Of a DNA stretch of 54,481 nt, positions 17,140 through 25,434 are shown in pieces (the stretch's first letter is position 1; every line of letters begins with the position of its first letter). Made by a program: the position numbers and the translations under genes. Source of the DNA: CAZTTG01 sp964615935. Its GTDB lineage: Bacteria > Planctomycetota > UBA1135 > GCA-002686595. The DNA lies in NCBI GenBank assembly GCA_964615935.1, contig CAZTTG010000040.1:1-54481 (forward strand), in the 5' to 3' direction. The notes beneath the pieces are model-generated. The model searched no databases. It was not told where the DNA came from and saw only the letters and a list, made by a program, of their open reading frames with translations.

Positions 17140-20100
17140 ATGAACGAAATGCAGCAGCCAGCCGGATCGAACCAGAGTCGCTACGGCTTCATCGAGGAGC
17201 GCGAGCTGGGTCTGGGCGGAGCCCACACCCTGATGCAGCGCAGGGTGAGCGAGATCCTCCTGGTCTCCAGCCTCTACGACTCCTTCGTGCTGGAGGAGGA
17301 CGGTCAGCTCGGCGACCGCCTGCTGGCGGACTACGCCGATCTGCACCTGTTGCACGCGCCGCGCATGACCCGGGTGTCCACCGCCAAGGACGCCCTCACC
17401 ATGCTGCGGCTGCGGCGCTTCGACCTGGTCCTCTCGCGGATCCGTCTGCCCGACATGGACATCCTGGCCTTCTGCGAGGAGGTAAAGAAGCGGCACGGGG
17501 GCACGCCCGTGGTGGTGCTGGCCCACGACAACGTGGGGCTGGCCCGGATCCTGGCCTCCGCCGATCAGTCGGCTATCGATCACCTCCTGGTGTGGGCCGG
17601 GGACTCCCGCATCGTGCTGGCCACCATCAAGCTGATCGAGGACCGCTGGAACGTCGACAACGACACGCGCGAGGGGATGGTCCGCACCATCCTGGTGGTC
17701 GAGGACTCCGTGCGCCGCCTGTCCTCCTTCCTGCCGATGATCTACACCGAGCTGGTGACCCAGACTCGCAAGGTCATGGCCGAGGGGCTCAACAACCTGG
17801 ACAAGCTGCTGCGCATGCAGGCTCGGCCCAAGATCCTGAGGGCGCGCGACTACGAGGAGGCGACCTCTCTGTTCGAGAAGTACGAGCCCTGGATGCTGAC
17901 GGTGATCTCCGACGTCCGCTTCCCCAGGGAGGGGCGGATGAACCCGGAGGCGGGGCTGGACCTCCTGCGGTGGATGCGCTCACGCAGCCCCCACCTCCCG
18001 GTGGTGCTGCACTCGGCGGATCCCGAGAACCGCGCCGGGGCCGAGGCGGAGGGTAGCTACTTCCTGGACAAGAACTCGCTCACCTGGCTGCAGGACCTGC
18101 ACGAGTTCTTCACCTCCGACCTGGGTTTCGGGGACTTCGTCTTCCGCGACCTCGACGGCGAGGAGCTGGACCGCGCCCGCAACCTGCGGGAGATGGAGCG
18201 GAAGATCGACACCGCTCCCGACGAGTCGATCACCTATCACTTCATGCGCCACCACCTCTCCACCTGGCTGCGGGCCCGGGGGGAGCACACCCTGGCCAAG
18301 CGGCTGCGGGCCAAACTGCTGTCGGAGTTCGACGACCTGCAGCACGCCCGGGACTTCGTGCGGGACGCCCTGCGGCGGCTCAGGGTGGAGCGGCGGCGCG
18401 GAGCCCTGTCGGACTTCTCCCGCTCGGACGTGGACCCGACCACCGCCTTCGTGCGGGTGGGGGGCGGCTCACTGGGGGGCAAGGGCCGGGGGATCGCCTT
18501 CCTGGTGGCCCTGCTGGCCCGGCTGGACCTCTCCGACAAGTTCCCCGGGGTGCGCATCACCGTCCCCCAGAGCACGGCCATCGGGACCGACTACTTCACG
18601 CGCTTCCTGGAGCACAACCGACTGCAGCGGCGGGCCATCCGGGCCGACGACGACGAGGCGATCGCCCGGGCCTTCCTGGCGGGCGCGCTGGACCCCGAGC
18701 TGATCGAGGACCTGCGGGCCTTCCTGGCCTCGGTGACCTACCCCCTGGCGGTGCGCTCCTCCAGCCTGGCGGAGGACTCCCTCTTCCAGCCGTTCGCGGG
18801 GCTGTACTCCACCTACATGATCCCCAACAACCACCCGGACCTCGAGGTCCGGCTGGAGCAGCTCTGCAGCGCCATCAAGCTGGTCTACGCCTCCACCTTC
18901 TATCAGGCGCCCAAGTCCTACATCCGCTCCACTCCGCTGCGCGTCGAGGAGGAGCGCATGGGCGTGGTCATCCAGCGGCTGGCCGCCCGGCGCCACGGCG
19001 ATCTGTGTTACCCCAACCTCGCCGGCGTGGCCCAGTCGTACAACTTCTACCCCATGGGGCGGATGCAGACCGAGGAGGGGCTGGCCCACGTGGCGCTGGG
19101 GCTGGGCAAGATGGTGGCCGAGGGGGGCAAGACGCTGCGCTTCTCGCCCGCGCGGCCCAACGCCTTGCCGCAGTTCTCGACCGTGCGCAACATCATCCGC
19201 AGCTCCCAGACCGAGTTCTACGCGCTGGACCTGTCCGATCCGGCGGCCGAGATCACCTCCGCTCAGGAGGGCCCCCTGCTGCGGCTGGGCCTGGATCGGG
19301 CCGAGGCCGACGGGACGCTGGCGCCGGTGGGCTCGGTCTTCGTCCCTCAGGACGGCGTGATCCGCGACGGGATCTTCCACGAGGGCCTCCGGCTGGTGAC
19401 CTTCGCTCACGTGCTCAAGAGCGAGCTCTTCCCCCTGGCGGCGATCCTCCGGGAGCTGCTCAGCATCGGCAAGAGCTGCATGGGCATCGACGTCGAGATC
19501 GAGTTCGCCGCCAACCTCTCCGACACCCCGGACGAGCCGCACGAGTTCGCCCTGGTGCAGTGCCGGCCGCTGGCGCTGGCGGGGGAGACCCGCGGCGTCT
19601 CCCTGGACTCGGCGGATCCCGAGCGCGCGCTGGTGTGGACCCGCAAGAGCCTGGGCAGCGGGACGATCTCCGACATCCGGGACGTGGTGTACGTGAGTCC
19701 CGCCCGCTGGGACGCCTCCCGGACGGTGGAGATCGCCCACGAGGTGGGCAAGGTGAACGCGGCGCTGCTGGCCGAGGGTCGGCAGTACATCCTGATCGGC
19801 CTGGGTCGCTGGGGCACCGAGGACCACTGGCTGGGCATCCCGGTCACCTGGAACGACATCTCCCAGGCGCGCGTCATGGTGGAGGGCGGGACCGAGGGCT
19901 TCACGGTCGAACCCTCCCAGGGCTCCCACTTCTTCCACAACATCACCGCCTTCCAGATCGGCTACCTCACCGTGGAGGAGGGCCGGGAGGACGCCTGGAT
20001 CGACTGGGACGGTCTGGACGCCATGCCGGCCGTGGGCGAGTCGACCTTCGTCCGCCACGTGCGCTTCCCCAGCCCCCTCCAGGTGATCCTGGACGGGCGC

Positions 20101-20160
20101 CGGGGGCACGCCGCGGTCCTGCGGCCGGGGAGCGAGCCGGATCCCGAGCAGTCCGGCTAG
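17140..20160 (+). CDS. Two receiver-like domains fused to a PEP-synthase-type ATP-grasp
   Basis: 1006 residues from ATG 17140. Residues ~30-150 form a receiver-like domain whose phospho-acceptor position is Arg100 (DLVLSRIRLPDMD). Residues ~180-330 form a second receiver with acidic pair Glu188-Asp189 (VVEDS), Asp258 (SDVRFP) and Lys311 (LDKNS), so it could be phosphorylated. From ~430 on is a pyruvate/PEP-binding ATP-grasp of the PpsA type (GGGSLGGKGRGIAFL; YPLAVRSSSLAEDSLFQPFAGLYSTY). The swivelling phosphohistidine domain and PEP-binding barrel of true PEP synthase are absent. Function is unknown; a kinase-like phosphotransfer controlled by a two-component partner is inference. Its TAG stop shares CTAG with the convergent aminotransferase. 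Confidence 0.8.
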   Translation: MNEMQQPAGSNQSRYGFIEERELGLGGAHTLMQRRVSEILLVSSLYDSFVLEEDGQLGDRLLADYADLHLLHAPRMTRVSTAKDALTMLRLRRFDLVLSRIRLPDMDILAFCEEVKKRHGGTPVVVLAHDNVGLARILASADQSAIDHLLVWAGDSRIVLATIKLIEDRWNVDNDTREGMVRTILVVEDSVRRLSSFLPMIYTELVTQTRKVMAEGLNNLDKLLRMQARPKILRARDYEEATSLFEKYEPWMLTVISDVRFPREGRMNPEAGLDLLRWMRSRSPHLPVVLHSADPENRAGAEAEGSYFLDKNSLTWLQDLHEFFTSDLGFGDFVFRDLDGEELDRARNLREMERKIDTAPDESITYHFMRHHLSTWLRARGEHTLAKRLRAKLLSEFDDLQHARDFVRDALRRLRVERRRGALSDFSRSDVDPTTAFVRVGGGSLGGKGRGIAFLVALLARLDLSDKFPGVRITVPQSTAIGTDYFTRFLEHNRLQRRAIRADDDEAIARAFLAGALDPELIEDLRAFLASVTYPLAVRSSSLAEDSLFQPFAGLYSTYMIPNNHPDLEVRLEQLCSAIKLVYASTFYQAPKSYIRSTPLRVEEERMGVVIQRLAARRHGDLCYPNLAGVAQSYNFYPMGRMQTEEGLAHVALGLGKMVAEGGKTLRFSPARPNALPQFSTVRNIIRSSQTEFYALDLSDPAAEITSAQEGPLLRLGLDRAEADGTLAPVGSVFVPQDGVIRDGIFHEGLRLVTFAHVLKSELFPLAAILRELLSIGKSCMGIDVEIEFAANLSDTPDEPHEFALVQCRPLALAGETRGVSLDSADPERALVWTRKSLGSGTISDIRDVVYVSPARWDASRTVEIAHEVGKVNAALLAEGRQYILIGLGRWGTEDHWLGIPVTWNDISQARVMVEGGTEGFTVEPSQGSHFFHNITAFQIGYLTVEEGREDAWIDWDGLDAMPAVGESTFVRHVRFPSPLQVILDGRRGHAAVLRPGSEPDPEQSG

Positions 20161-21551
20161 GATCGACCGACGTACCCGTTGTGGAACTCGATCCAGCGGG
20201 GGAGCACCTGCTGCAGGAGCTCCTTGTCGGGCAGGAAGGCGATGCGCAGGTGGTGGGTCCCCTCCCGCTGTCCGAAGCCCGAGCCGTTCACGGTGCACAG
20301 GCCGGTCTCCTCCAGCAGGCTCATGCAGTACTCGAAGTCGCCGGTGCCCCGCGGCAGCCGCTCGAGCCGGGGGAAGAGGTACATGGCGCCGATGCGGCCG
20401 AAGCACCGCACGCCCTCCATCTCCCGGAAGGCGGCCTTGATCATGATGGCCTTCTCCTCCAGGGCCTTCAGGATGCCGTCCCGCTCCTGGACGTAGAGGG
20501 GCCAGGGCTCGCTGCCCTCCTCCGGCGGGCTCACCATCAGGTAGGTCAGGACCTGCCCGATGGTGTTCGAGCACAGGCTCACCGAGGCCATCTTGACCAT
20601 CAGGTCGGCGAAGCCCAGCTCGCTGCCGGCGATCCGCGGCGGGTTGCGCAGCTCCACGTAGCCACCCCGATGCCCGCACTCCCCGTGGAAGCCCTTGGAG
20701 ACGCTGTGCAGGCTGAAGAGGGGAACCTCGCGCTCCCCCAGCACCTTGGCGAAGGAGACGAACTCGGCCCCGTAGACGTTGTCCTGGTAGACCTCGTCGG
20801 CGATGACCACCAGCCCGCGCTCGCCCGCGAAGTCGAGGAGCTCCCGGACGCTCTGCTCCGGGAGGATCGCTCCGGTGGGGTTGCCGGGGTGGATGACCAC
20901 GATCCCCTTGACCTTCACCCCTCGGCTGGTGGCCCGCTCGTAGGACTCCTCCAGCGCCGCCCGGCTCAGGGTCCAGCCGCTCTCCTCGTCGGGGTGGTAG
21001 TCGACCTGCACCCCTCCGCAGCGCTTGATGGTGGCCGAGTAGAGGGGGTACTGCGGGATGGGGATCATGATCCCGTCCTGGGGCCCGGAGATCAGGATCT
21101 CCAGGATGAAGCGGGCCCCCTCGCTGGCTCCGTTGGTCAGGAAGATCGCCTCGGGGTCCGAGGGCACCCCCCCCGAGCCGGGGACGCCGTCGCGGGCGTC
21201 GATGAAGCGCGCCACCGCCTGGCGAATGAAGGCCGGGCCCTTGCTGTCGGTGTAGGCTCCGACCCCGACCTCCAGCTCGGCCAGCATCCGCTGGCCCAGA
21301 TCGAGCACGTAGTCGGAGATCGGGCCCGCCTCCCCCCGCTCGCGCTCGACGCGTGAGGGATCCTCGAGCAGGCTCAGGACCTGCCGGTAGTAGCTCAGGG
21401 GGCGCTGCCCCAGGGCCTGGGGGTTCCCGATGTTGCAGGGGATGGTCCGCATTCCCTGCTGGCGCAGCTCGGCGGCCCGCATGGGGATGGGCCCGCGGAC
21501 CGCGTACTCCATCTCGATGACGTTGGGATTCCCGACCAGCTCCAGGGACAT
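20157..21551 (-). CDS. Class I/II aminotransferase, alanine-aminotransferase type
   Basis: 464 residues from ATG 21551, chosen because AAGGAG lies six bases upstream; ATG 21566 would add five residues. PLP-dependent fold type I with Lys286 in SLHSVSKGFHGECGHRGGY. This extended motif is characteristic of eukaryote-like alanine aminotransferases (AlaT/GPT), as is the IPCNIGNPQALGQ beginning. It would interconvert alanine plus 2-oxoglutarate with pyruvate plus glutamate. It follows the class IV aminotransferase on the same strand (63 bases apart), suggesting a small amino-acid operon. Glutamate:glyoxylate transamination is an alternative for this family. Confidence 0.87.
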   Translation of the reverse strand: MSLELVGNPNVIEMEYAVRGPIPMRAAELRQQGMRTIPCNIGNPQALGQRPLSYYRQVLSLLEDPSRVERERGEAGPISDYVLDLGQRMLAELEVGVGAYTDSKGPAFIRQAVARFIDARDGVPGSGGVPSDPEAIFLTNGASEGARFILEILISGPQDGIMIPIPQYPLYSATIKRCGGVQVDYHPDEESGWTLSRAALEESYERATSRGVKVKGIVVIHPGNPTGAILPEQSVRELLDFAGERGLVVIADEVYQDNVYGAEFVSFAKVLGEREVPLFSLHSVSKGFHGECGHRGGYVELRNPPRIAGSELGFADLMVKMASVSLCSNTIGQVLTYLMVSPPEEGSEPWPLYVQERDGILKALEEKAIMIKAAFREMEGVRCFGRIGAMYLFPRLERLPRGTGDFEYCMSLLEETGLCTVNGSGFGQREGTHHLRIAFLPDKELLQQVLPRWIEFHNGYVGRS

Positions 21552-21614
21552 GGTGGACTCCTTCATCGGTTCTCGCTCGAACAGGCTGTCCGGAGGGGCG
21601 CTCCTCCCGGGGGA

Positions 21615-22733
21615 TCAGGCGGGGGCGACCGACGGCGCGTTGGAGGAGATGTCGTAGGTGTACAGCTTCAAGCCGGCGGGAACCGGCGCCTTCCCGCGGT
21701 AGACGTCCCAGTAGGTCTCCCGCGCCTGGCCCAGCTTCCCGTAGAGCTCGTGCTCGGGATCGGCGAGGTGGGTGGCCAGGGTCGAGCCCGTCTCGTCGAC
21801 CAGCAGGAGCTTCTCACACCGGTTCAGGATGCCCGCGGTGCCGATGCTGCAGATGGTCACCAGCTCCTCGGCGCTGGCCCGGCGGATCAGCTCGCCGTAG
21901 GTCATGTCCCGCTCGACGACGTTCACGCCCATCTCGCGCAGGATGCAGGTGATGCCCTGGATGGTGACCGAGGGCAGGATCAGGTTGCTCTCGGGGATCT
22001 TGACCACGGTGCCGTCCCGCAGGGCGAAGAGGCAGCAGGAGGTGTCCCACTCGCTGACGACCCGATCCTCCAGGGGGAGGTGGGTCTGATCGTCCAGGAA
22101 GAGCGCGCAGGCGGCCCCCGGCAGGATGGCCTTGGCGGCGTCCACCGCCTTGATGCTCATCAGGTAGTTGCCCCCCAGCTTCAGGCAGCCGGTGCCGTTG
22201 GCGCCGACGGCGCGCACCATGCCCGGGACCACGACTCCGCTGAAGGGCTCTCCCAGGTAGCGGTCGTAGCGGCACACCACCGCCCGGATGGAGGGCTTGC
22301 TGGGGAAGGTGACGCCGATGGACTGGTCCTCGTCGATGGTGAACGGCCGCAGGTAGCCCTGACCGCCGATCTCGGCCATCTCCTGGAAGAAGTCGCGCAT
22401 CTGGGGCGCCCGAAAGAACTGGCCCACGAGCACGTCCACCAGCTCGTCCAGGGTGGGCACCATGTGCTGCTGCTCCCGGCCCAGGTTGAAGGCGATGCCC
22501 CGGCGGAAGCGGTCCAGGTTGTGGTCCAGGCTCAGGAAGACCACCTCGAGCTCTCCCGCCTCACTCTTTCTGCAGAAGAAGCGGATGCCCTCGAAGGCCA
22601 GGAAGAGGCCGTAGTGAACCGAACGCGAGACGGCGAAGACCGTCGAGTCGGGCTCCAGCAGATCGAAGCGCCGATCGTCCAGCGAGTAGCGCATCTGCTG
22701 GCTCGCCCACTTCACACCCTCGAAACCGGCCAT
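21615..22733 (-). CDS. Class IV (branched-chain-like) aminotransferase
   Basis: 372 residues from ATG 22733, with AAGGAG six bases upstream, the same leader (GGAGTCCANCATG) as the next gene. Fold type IV features are RAVGANGTGCLKLGGNYLMSIKA, with the PLP lysine in CLKLGGNY, and the later SSVTIQGITCILREMG-type region (here ILPSVTIQGITCI). The length and SGVVVPGMVRA resemble eukaryote-type branched-chain aminotransferases (IlvE/BCAT). It should exchange amino groups between leucine, isoleucine or valine and 2-oxoglutarate. D-amino-acid transaminase or 4-amino-4-deoxychorismate lyase, in the same superfamily, are less likely given the length. A good promoter lies just upstream. Confidence 0.8.
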   Translation of the reverse strand: MAGFEGVKWASQQMRYSLDDRRFDLLEPDSTVFAVSRSVHYGLFLAFEGIRFFCRKSEAGELEVVFLSLDHNLDRFRRGIAFNLGREQQHMVPTLDELVDVLVGQFFRAPQMRDFFQEMAEIGGQGYLRPFTIDEDQSIGVTFPSKPSIRAVVCRYDRYLGEPFSGVVVPGMVRAVGANGTGCLKLGGNYLMSIKAVDAAKAILPGAACALFLDDQTHLPLEDRVVSEWDTSCCLFALRDGTVVKIPESNLILPSVTIQGITCILREMGVNVVERDMTYGELIRRASAEELVTICSIGTAGILNRCEKLLLVDETGSTLATHLADPEHELYGKLGQARETYWDVYRGKAPVPAGLKLYTYDISSNAPSVAPA

Positions 22734-22771
22734 GATGGACTCCTTCGTGATGGTCCGATTCAACCCCGCTC

Positions 22772-22801
22772 ACTTTACATGAGGCCGGCCGCGAGTGTCA
22801 A
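22772..22801 (-). promoter_or_regulatory. Sigma-70-type promoter for the two-aminotransferase operon
   Basis: On the minus strand a perfect TTGACA (22796-22801) is followed after 18 bases by TAAAGT (22772-22777). Transcription would start near 22765, about 32 bases before ATG 22733. Confidence 0.6.
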
Positions 22802-22954
22802 CTCGAGCGCATCCGGCCCGTCGCGCGGCGCCTCGGCGGCAGCACAATGCGATCCCGCTTGGGAGGAGGATGCTCAGCCGGTAGGCTCTGCATCGCCATG
22901 TCTTGCCGGGGCGCGAAACCCGCGAGACAGGAGTCGTCAATCCGGAGTCTTCCC

Positions 22955-24643
22955 ATGGTCCATCGCCTCCTCTCCCTCCTGCCCATCGCCATCACGATCC
23001 CGATCGCCGGCTGCGGTCTTTCGGATTCCGACCTCGGGGGAAGCTCGGCACCCGCCGAGACCGCGGCGGGCTGGTGCTTCGAGGACGTCACCGCCAGCAG
23101 CGGCATCGACTTCCGGTGCACCTTCGGCGACGAGGAGTTCAGCTACATCCTGGAGGACACCGGCTCCGGAGTGGCGACCTTCGACTACGACGGGGACGGC
23201 CTCCTGGACCTCTACTTCGTGAACGGGACCTGGCTGGAGGGCATCAACGACCCCGCGGGCCGGCCCAACGCCGAGGCGCGCAACGGGCTGTACCGCAACC
23301 TGGGGGGCTTCCGCTTCGAGGACGTCACCGAGAAGGCCGGGGTGGGGGACCCGGCCTACGGCATGGGCGCCGCCGTGGGCGACTACGACGACGACGGCGA
23401 CCCCGATCTGTACGTCCTCAACTACGGCCCCAACGTGTTCTACCGGAACGAGGGCGACGGGACCTTCACCGACGTCACCGCCGAGCTCGGCATGGCCGGG
23501 CCGGCGGAGCTGAACGGCTTCCTCAAGTGGAGCGTCAACGGCCTGTTCTTCGACTACGACGAGGACGGTGACCTGGACCTCTACGTGGCCAACTACCTGG
23601 CCTTCGACCCGGCCTTCGTCGACCCTAACATGCCCGAGGAGTTCCCCTACCCGGGGCCCGAGTCCTACCCCGGCCAGGCCTCCCAGCTCTACCGCAACGA
23701 CGGCGGGTCCTTCACCGATGTCACCCAGGCGTCGGGCCTGGCCCGGGAGGGCGGCAAGACCATGGGCGCCAGCATCGCCGACTTCGACGGGGATGGCCAC
23801 ATGGACCTCTTCGAGGCCGTGGACGACATGCAGAACTACCTGTTCCGCAACCGGGGCGACGGGACCTTCGAGGAGCTGGCGGAGATCGCGGGGGCCGCCT
23901 ACGACCGCGACGGCAACACCTCCGCCTCCATGCACGGGAGCATCGGGGACTTCGACGGCGACGGCGACTTCGACATCTTCGTGCCCGATCTGGGCTTCGG
24001 CAGCCTGTACCGCAACCAGGGCGAGTTCAGCTTCCAGGAGGTCCACGAGTCGATGGGCCTCACCAAGGTCCAGGCCAGCGGTTGGGGCTCCCAGTTCGAG
24101 GACTTCGACAACGACGGCGATCTCGACCTGCTGATCGCCTTCGGCGGCGCCTTCAGCGTGGAGGCGGCGGAGCTCGATCGCCTCTTCCTCAACGACGGGA
24201 CCGGGAAGTACAAGGACGCCTCCGCCGCGCTGGGAAGCTACTTCCAGAGCCGCAACGTCGGCCGCGGTATGGCCGTGGGCGACCTCGACAACGACGGAGA
24301 CGTGGACTTCGCGATCAACCGCAAGGACATCGCCGGCACCCCCAACGTGGTGCGCAACGACCTGCCGGGGGGCAACCACTGGCTGATCCTGAAGCTCACG
24401 GGCACCCGCAGCAACCGCGACGCCATCGGCGCGCGGGTGGAGCTCTTCGCCGGCGGCCGGACCCAGGTCCGGGAGGTCACCCGCAGCGGCTCCTACCTGT
24501 CGCAGAACGACTCCCGGCTGCACTTCGGCCTGGGGGATCGACCCGAGGTCAGGGCTCTGCGGATCCGCTGGCCCTCGGGGCGCGTTCAGTGGCTCGAGGT
24601 CGACTCGGTCGACCGCATCCTGGAGATCACCGAGCCGGAGTAG
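22955..24643 (+). CDS. CRTAC1-family lipoprotein with FG-GAP/VCBS repeats and ASPIC/UnbV domain
   Basis: 562 residues from ATG 22955 (GGAG upstream). The N-terminus is a lipoprotein signal, MVHRLLSLLPIAITIPIAGC, with the lipid-modified Cys in the IAGC lipobox. Seven or so Asp-rich repeats follow (FDYDGDGLLDLY, YDDDGDPDLY, FDYDEDGDLDLY, FDGDGHMDL, FDGDGDFDI, FDNDGDLDL, LDNDGDVDF), which in this family bind Ca2+ and build a beta-propeller. The C-terminus is an ASPIC/UnbV domain (GARVELFAGG, SGSYLSQNDSRLHFGLG, IRWPSGR). It is an envelope-anchored extracytoplasmic protein, probably in adhesion or ligand binding; no enzyme function can be assigned. Confidence 0.88.
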   Translation: MVHRLLSLLPIAITIPIAGCGLSDSDLGGSSAPAETAAGWCFEDVTASSGIDFRCTFGDEEFSYILEDTGSGVATFDYDGDGLLDLYFVNGTWLEGINDPAGRPNAEARNGLYRNLGGFRFEDVTEKAGVGDPAYGMGAAVGDYDDDGDPDLYVLNYGPNVFYRNEGDGTFTDVTAELGMAGPAELNGFLKWSVNGLFFDYDEDGDLDLYVANYLAFDPAFVDPNMPEEFPYPGPESYPGQASQLYRNDGGSFTDVTQASGLAREGGKTMGASIADFDGDGHMDLFEAVDDMQNYLFRNRGDGTFEELAEIAGAAYDRDGNTSASMHGSIGDFDGDGDFDIFVPDLGFGSLYRNQGEFSFQEVHESMGLTKVQASGWGSQFEDFDNDGDLDLLIAFGGAFSVEAAELDRLFLNDGTGKYKDASAALGSYFQSRNVGRGMAVGDLDNDGDVDFAINRKDIAGTPNVVRNDLPGGNHWLILKLTGTRSNRDAIGARVELFAGGRTQVREVTRSGSYLSQNDSRLHFGLGDRPEVRALRIRWPSGRVQWLEVDSVDRILEITEPE

Positions 24644-24649
24644 TCGGAT

Positions 24650-25366
24650 CTAGATCCGCACCTCCTGCCGCTGGCCCTCGACCACCGCGTAGAGGGTCCC
24701 CGGCCACAGGAGCGTGCCGCCGTCCGGCGCGTGGATCTGCACGCCGGTGAGCACCGCCCAGTCGGCCGAGGAATCGTCGACCGTGAGGCCGATCATCCGC
24801 TCCAGGTCGTCCCGGATCTGGCCGTGGGCCTCCAGGGTGAGCTGCGCCAGGTCGGGCGAGGCCCCCCAGTCCAGCCGCCGCACCAAGCGCTGCTTGAGGA
24901 TGCTGAACTCCACGTCGTCGGGATCCAGCTCGAGGTTCACCCGCCCCGAGGAGAGCTCCGCGTGGAAGCCCACCAGGGCTCCGCAGGCCGAGGAGGGCTC
25001 GGGGCGGCCCGCGCGGAAGCAGCGGCCCAGCTGGCCCTCGGCGCCGATGGCGATGTGCGCCATGGCGAAGTGCGCGTAGCGCTCGCGTCCCCCCACCAGC
25101 GGCGCGTGGTGGTGGGCGGCCCGGAAGCCGGCGGCCCCCAGGGTCAGCATCCCCCCCAGGCTGGAGAAGTTGAAGGCCTCGCCCCAGGCCTCGCGCACCC
25201 GACCCACCAGGGGCCGGCAGATCTCGTCCCGGCAGACGCCCGCGCAGGCGATGGTGTTGTCGGCGTCGAAGCCCAGGCCGCCCAGAGCGGCAAACGAGCG
25301 CTGCACGAACTCGTCCTGGGGCATCGATCCGGGGAAGCAGCGGTCCACGACTTCCTGGAAGCTCAT
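24650..25366 (-). CDS. LCIB/C-family (theta-class) carbonic anhydrase-like protein
   Basis: 238 residues. The first 140 match the pattern I know from LCIB/LCIC proteins of the algal CO2-concentrating mechanism. It shows IACAGVCRDEIC (Cys45, Asp47, Cys50), EAFNFSSLGGML, the run His85-His87 in AAHHHAP, GGRERY, and SACGALVGF with Cys128. Structural work on diatom LCIB proteins found a zinc site made of Cys and His ligands and CO2 hydration activity. The C-terminal ~95 residues may be the lineage-specific tail. It stands alone between a CRTAC1 gene and a divergent DUF2961 gene. A TATACT box (25374-25379) sits only seven bases before the ATG, so the mRNA may be leaderless. Confidence 0.75.
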   Translation of the reverse strand: MSFQEVVDRCFPGSMPQDEFVQRSFAALGGLGFDADNTIACAGVCRDEICRPLVGRVREAWGEAFNFSSLGGMLTLGAAGFRAAHHHAPLVGGRERYAHFAMAHIAIGAEGQLGRCFRAGRPEPSSACGALVGFHAELSSGRVNLELDPDDVEFSILKQRLVRRLDWGASPDLAQLTLEAHGQIRDDLERMIGLTVDDSSADWAVLTGVQIHAPDGGTLLWPGTLYAVVEGQRQEVRI

Positions 25367-25434
25367 GGCCGGTAGTATACGGCGCCGGGACGACGAAGCT
25401 GAGAGGCCCTCGCCGGAGGGGGAAGGGGCGGGAG

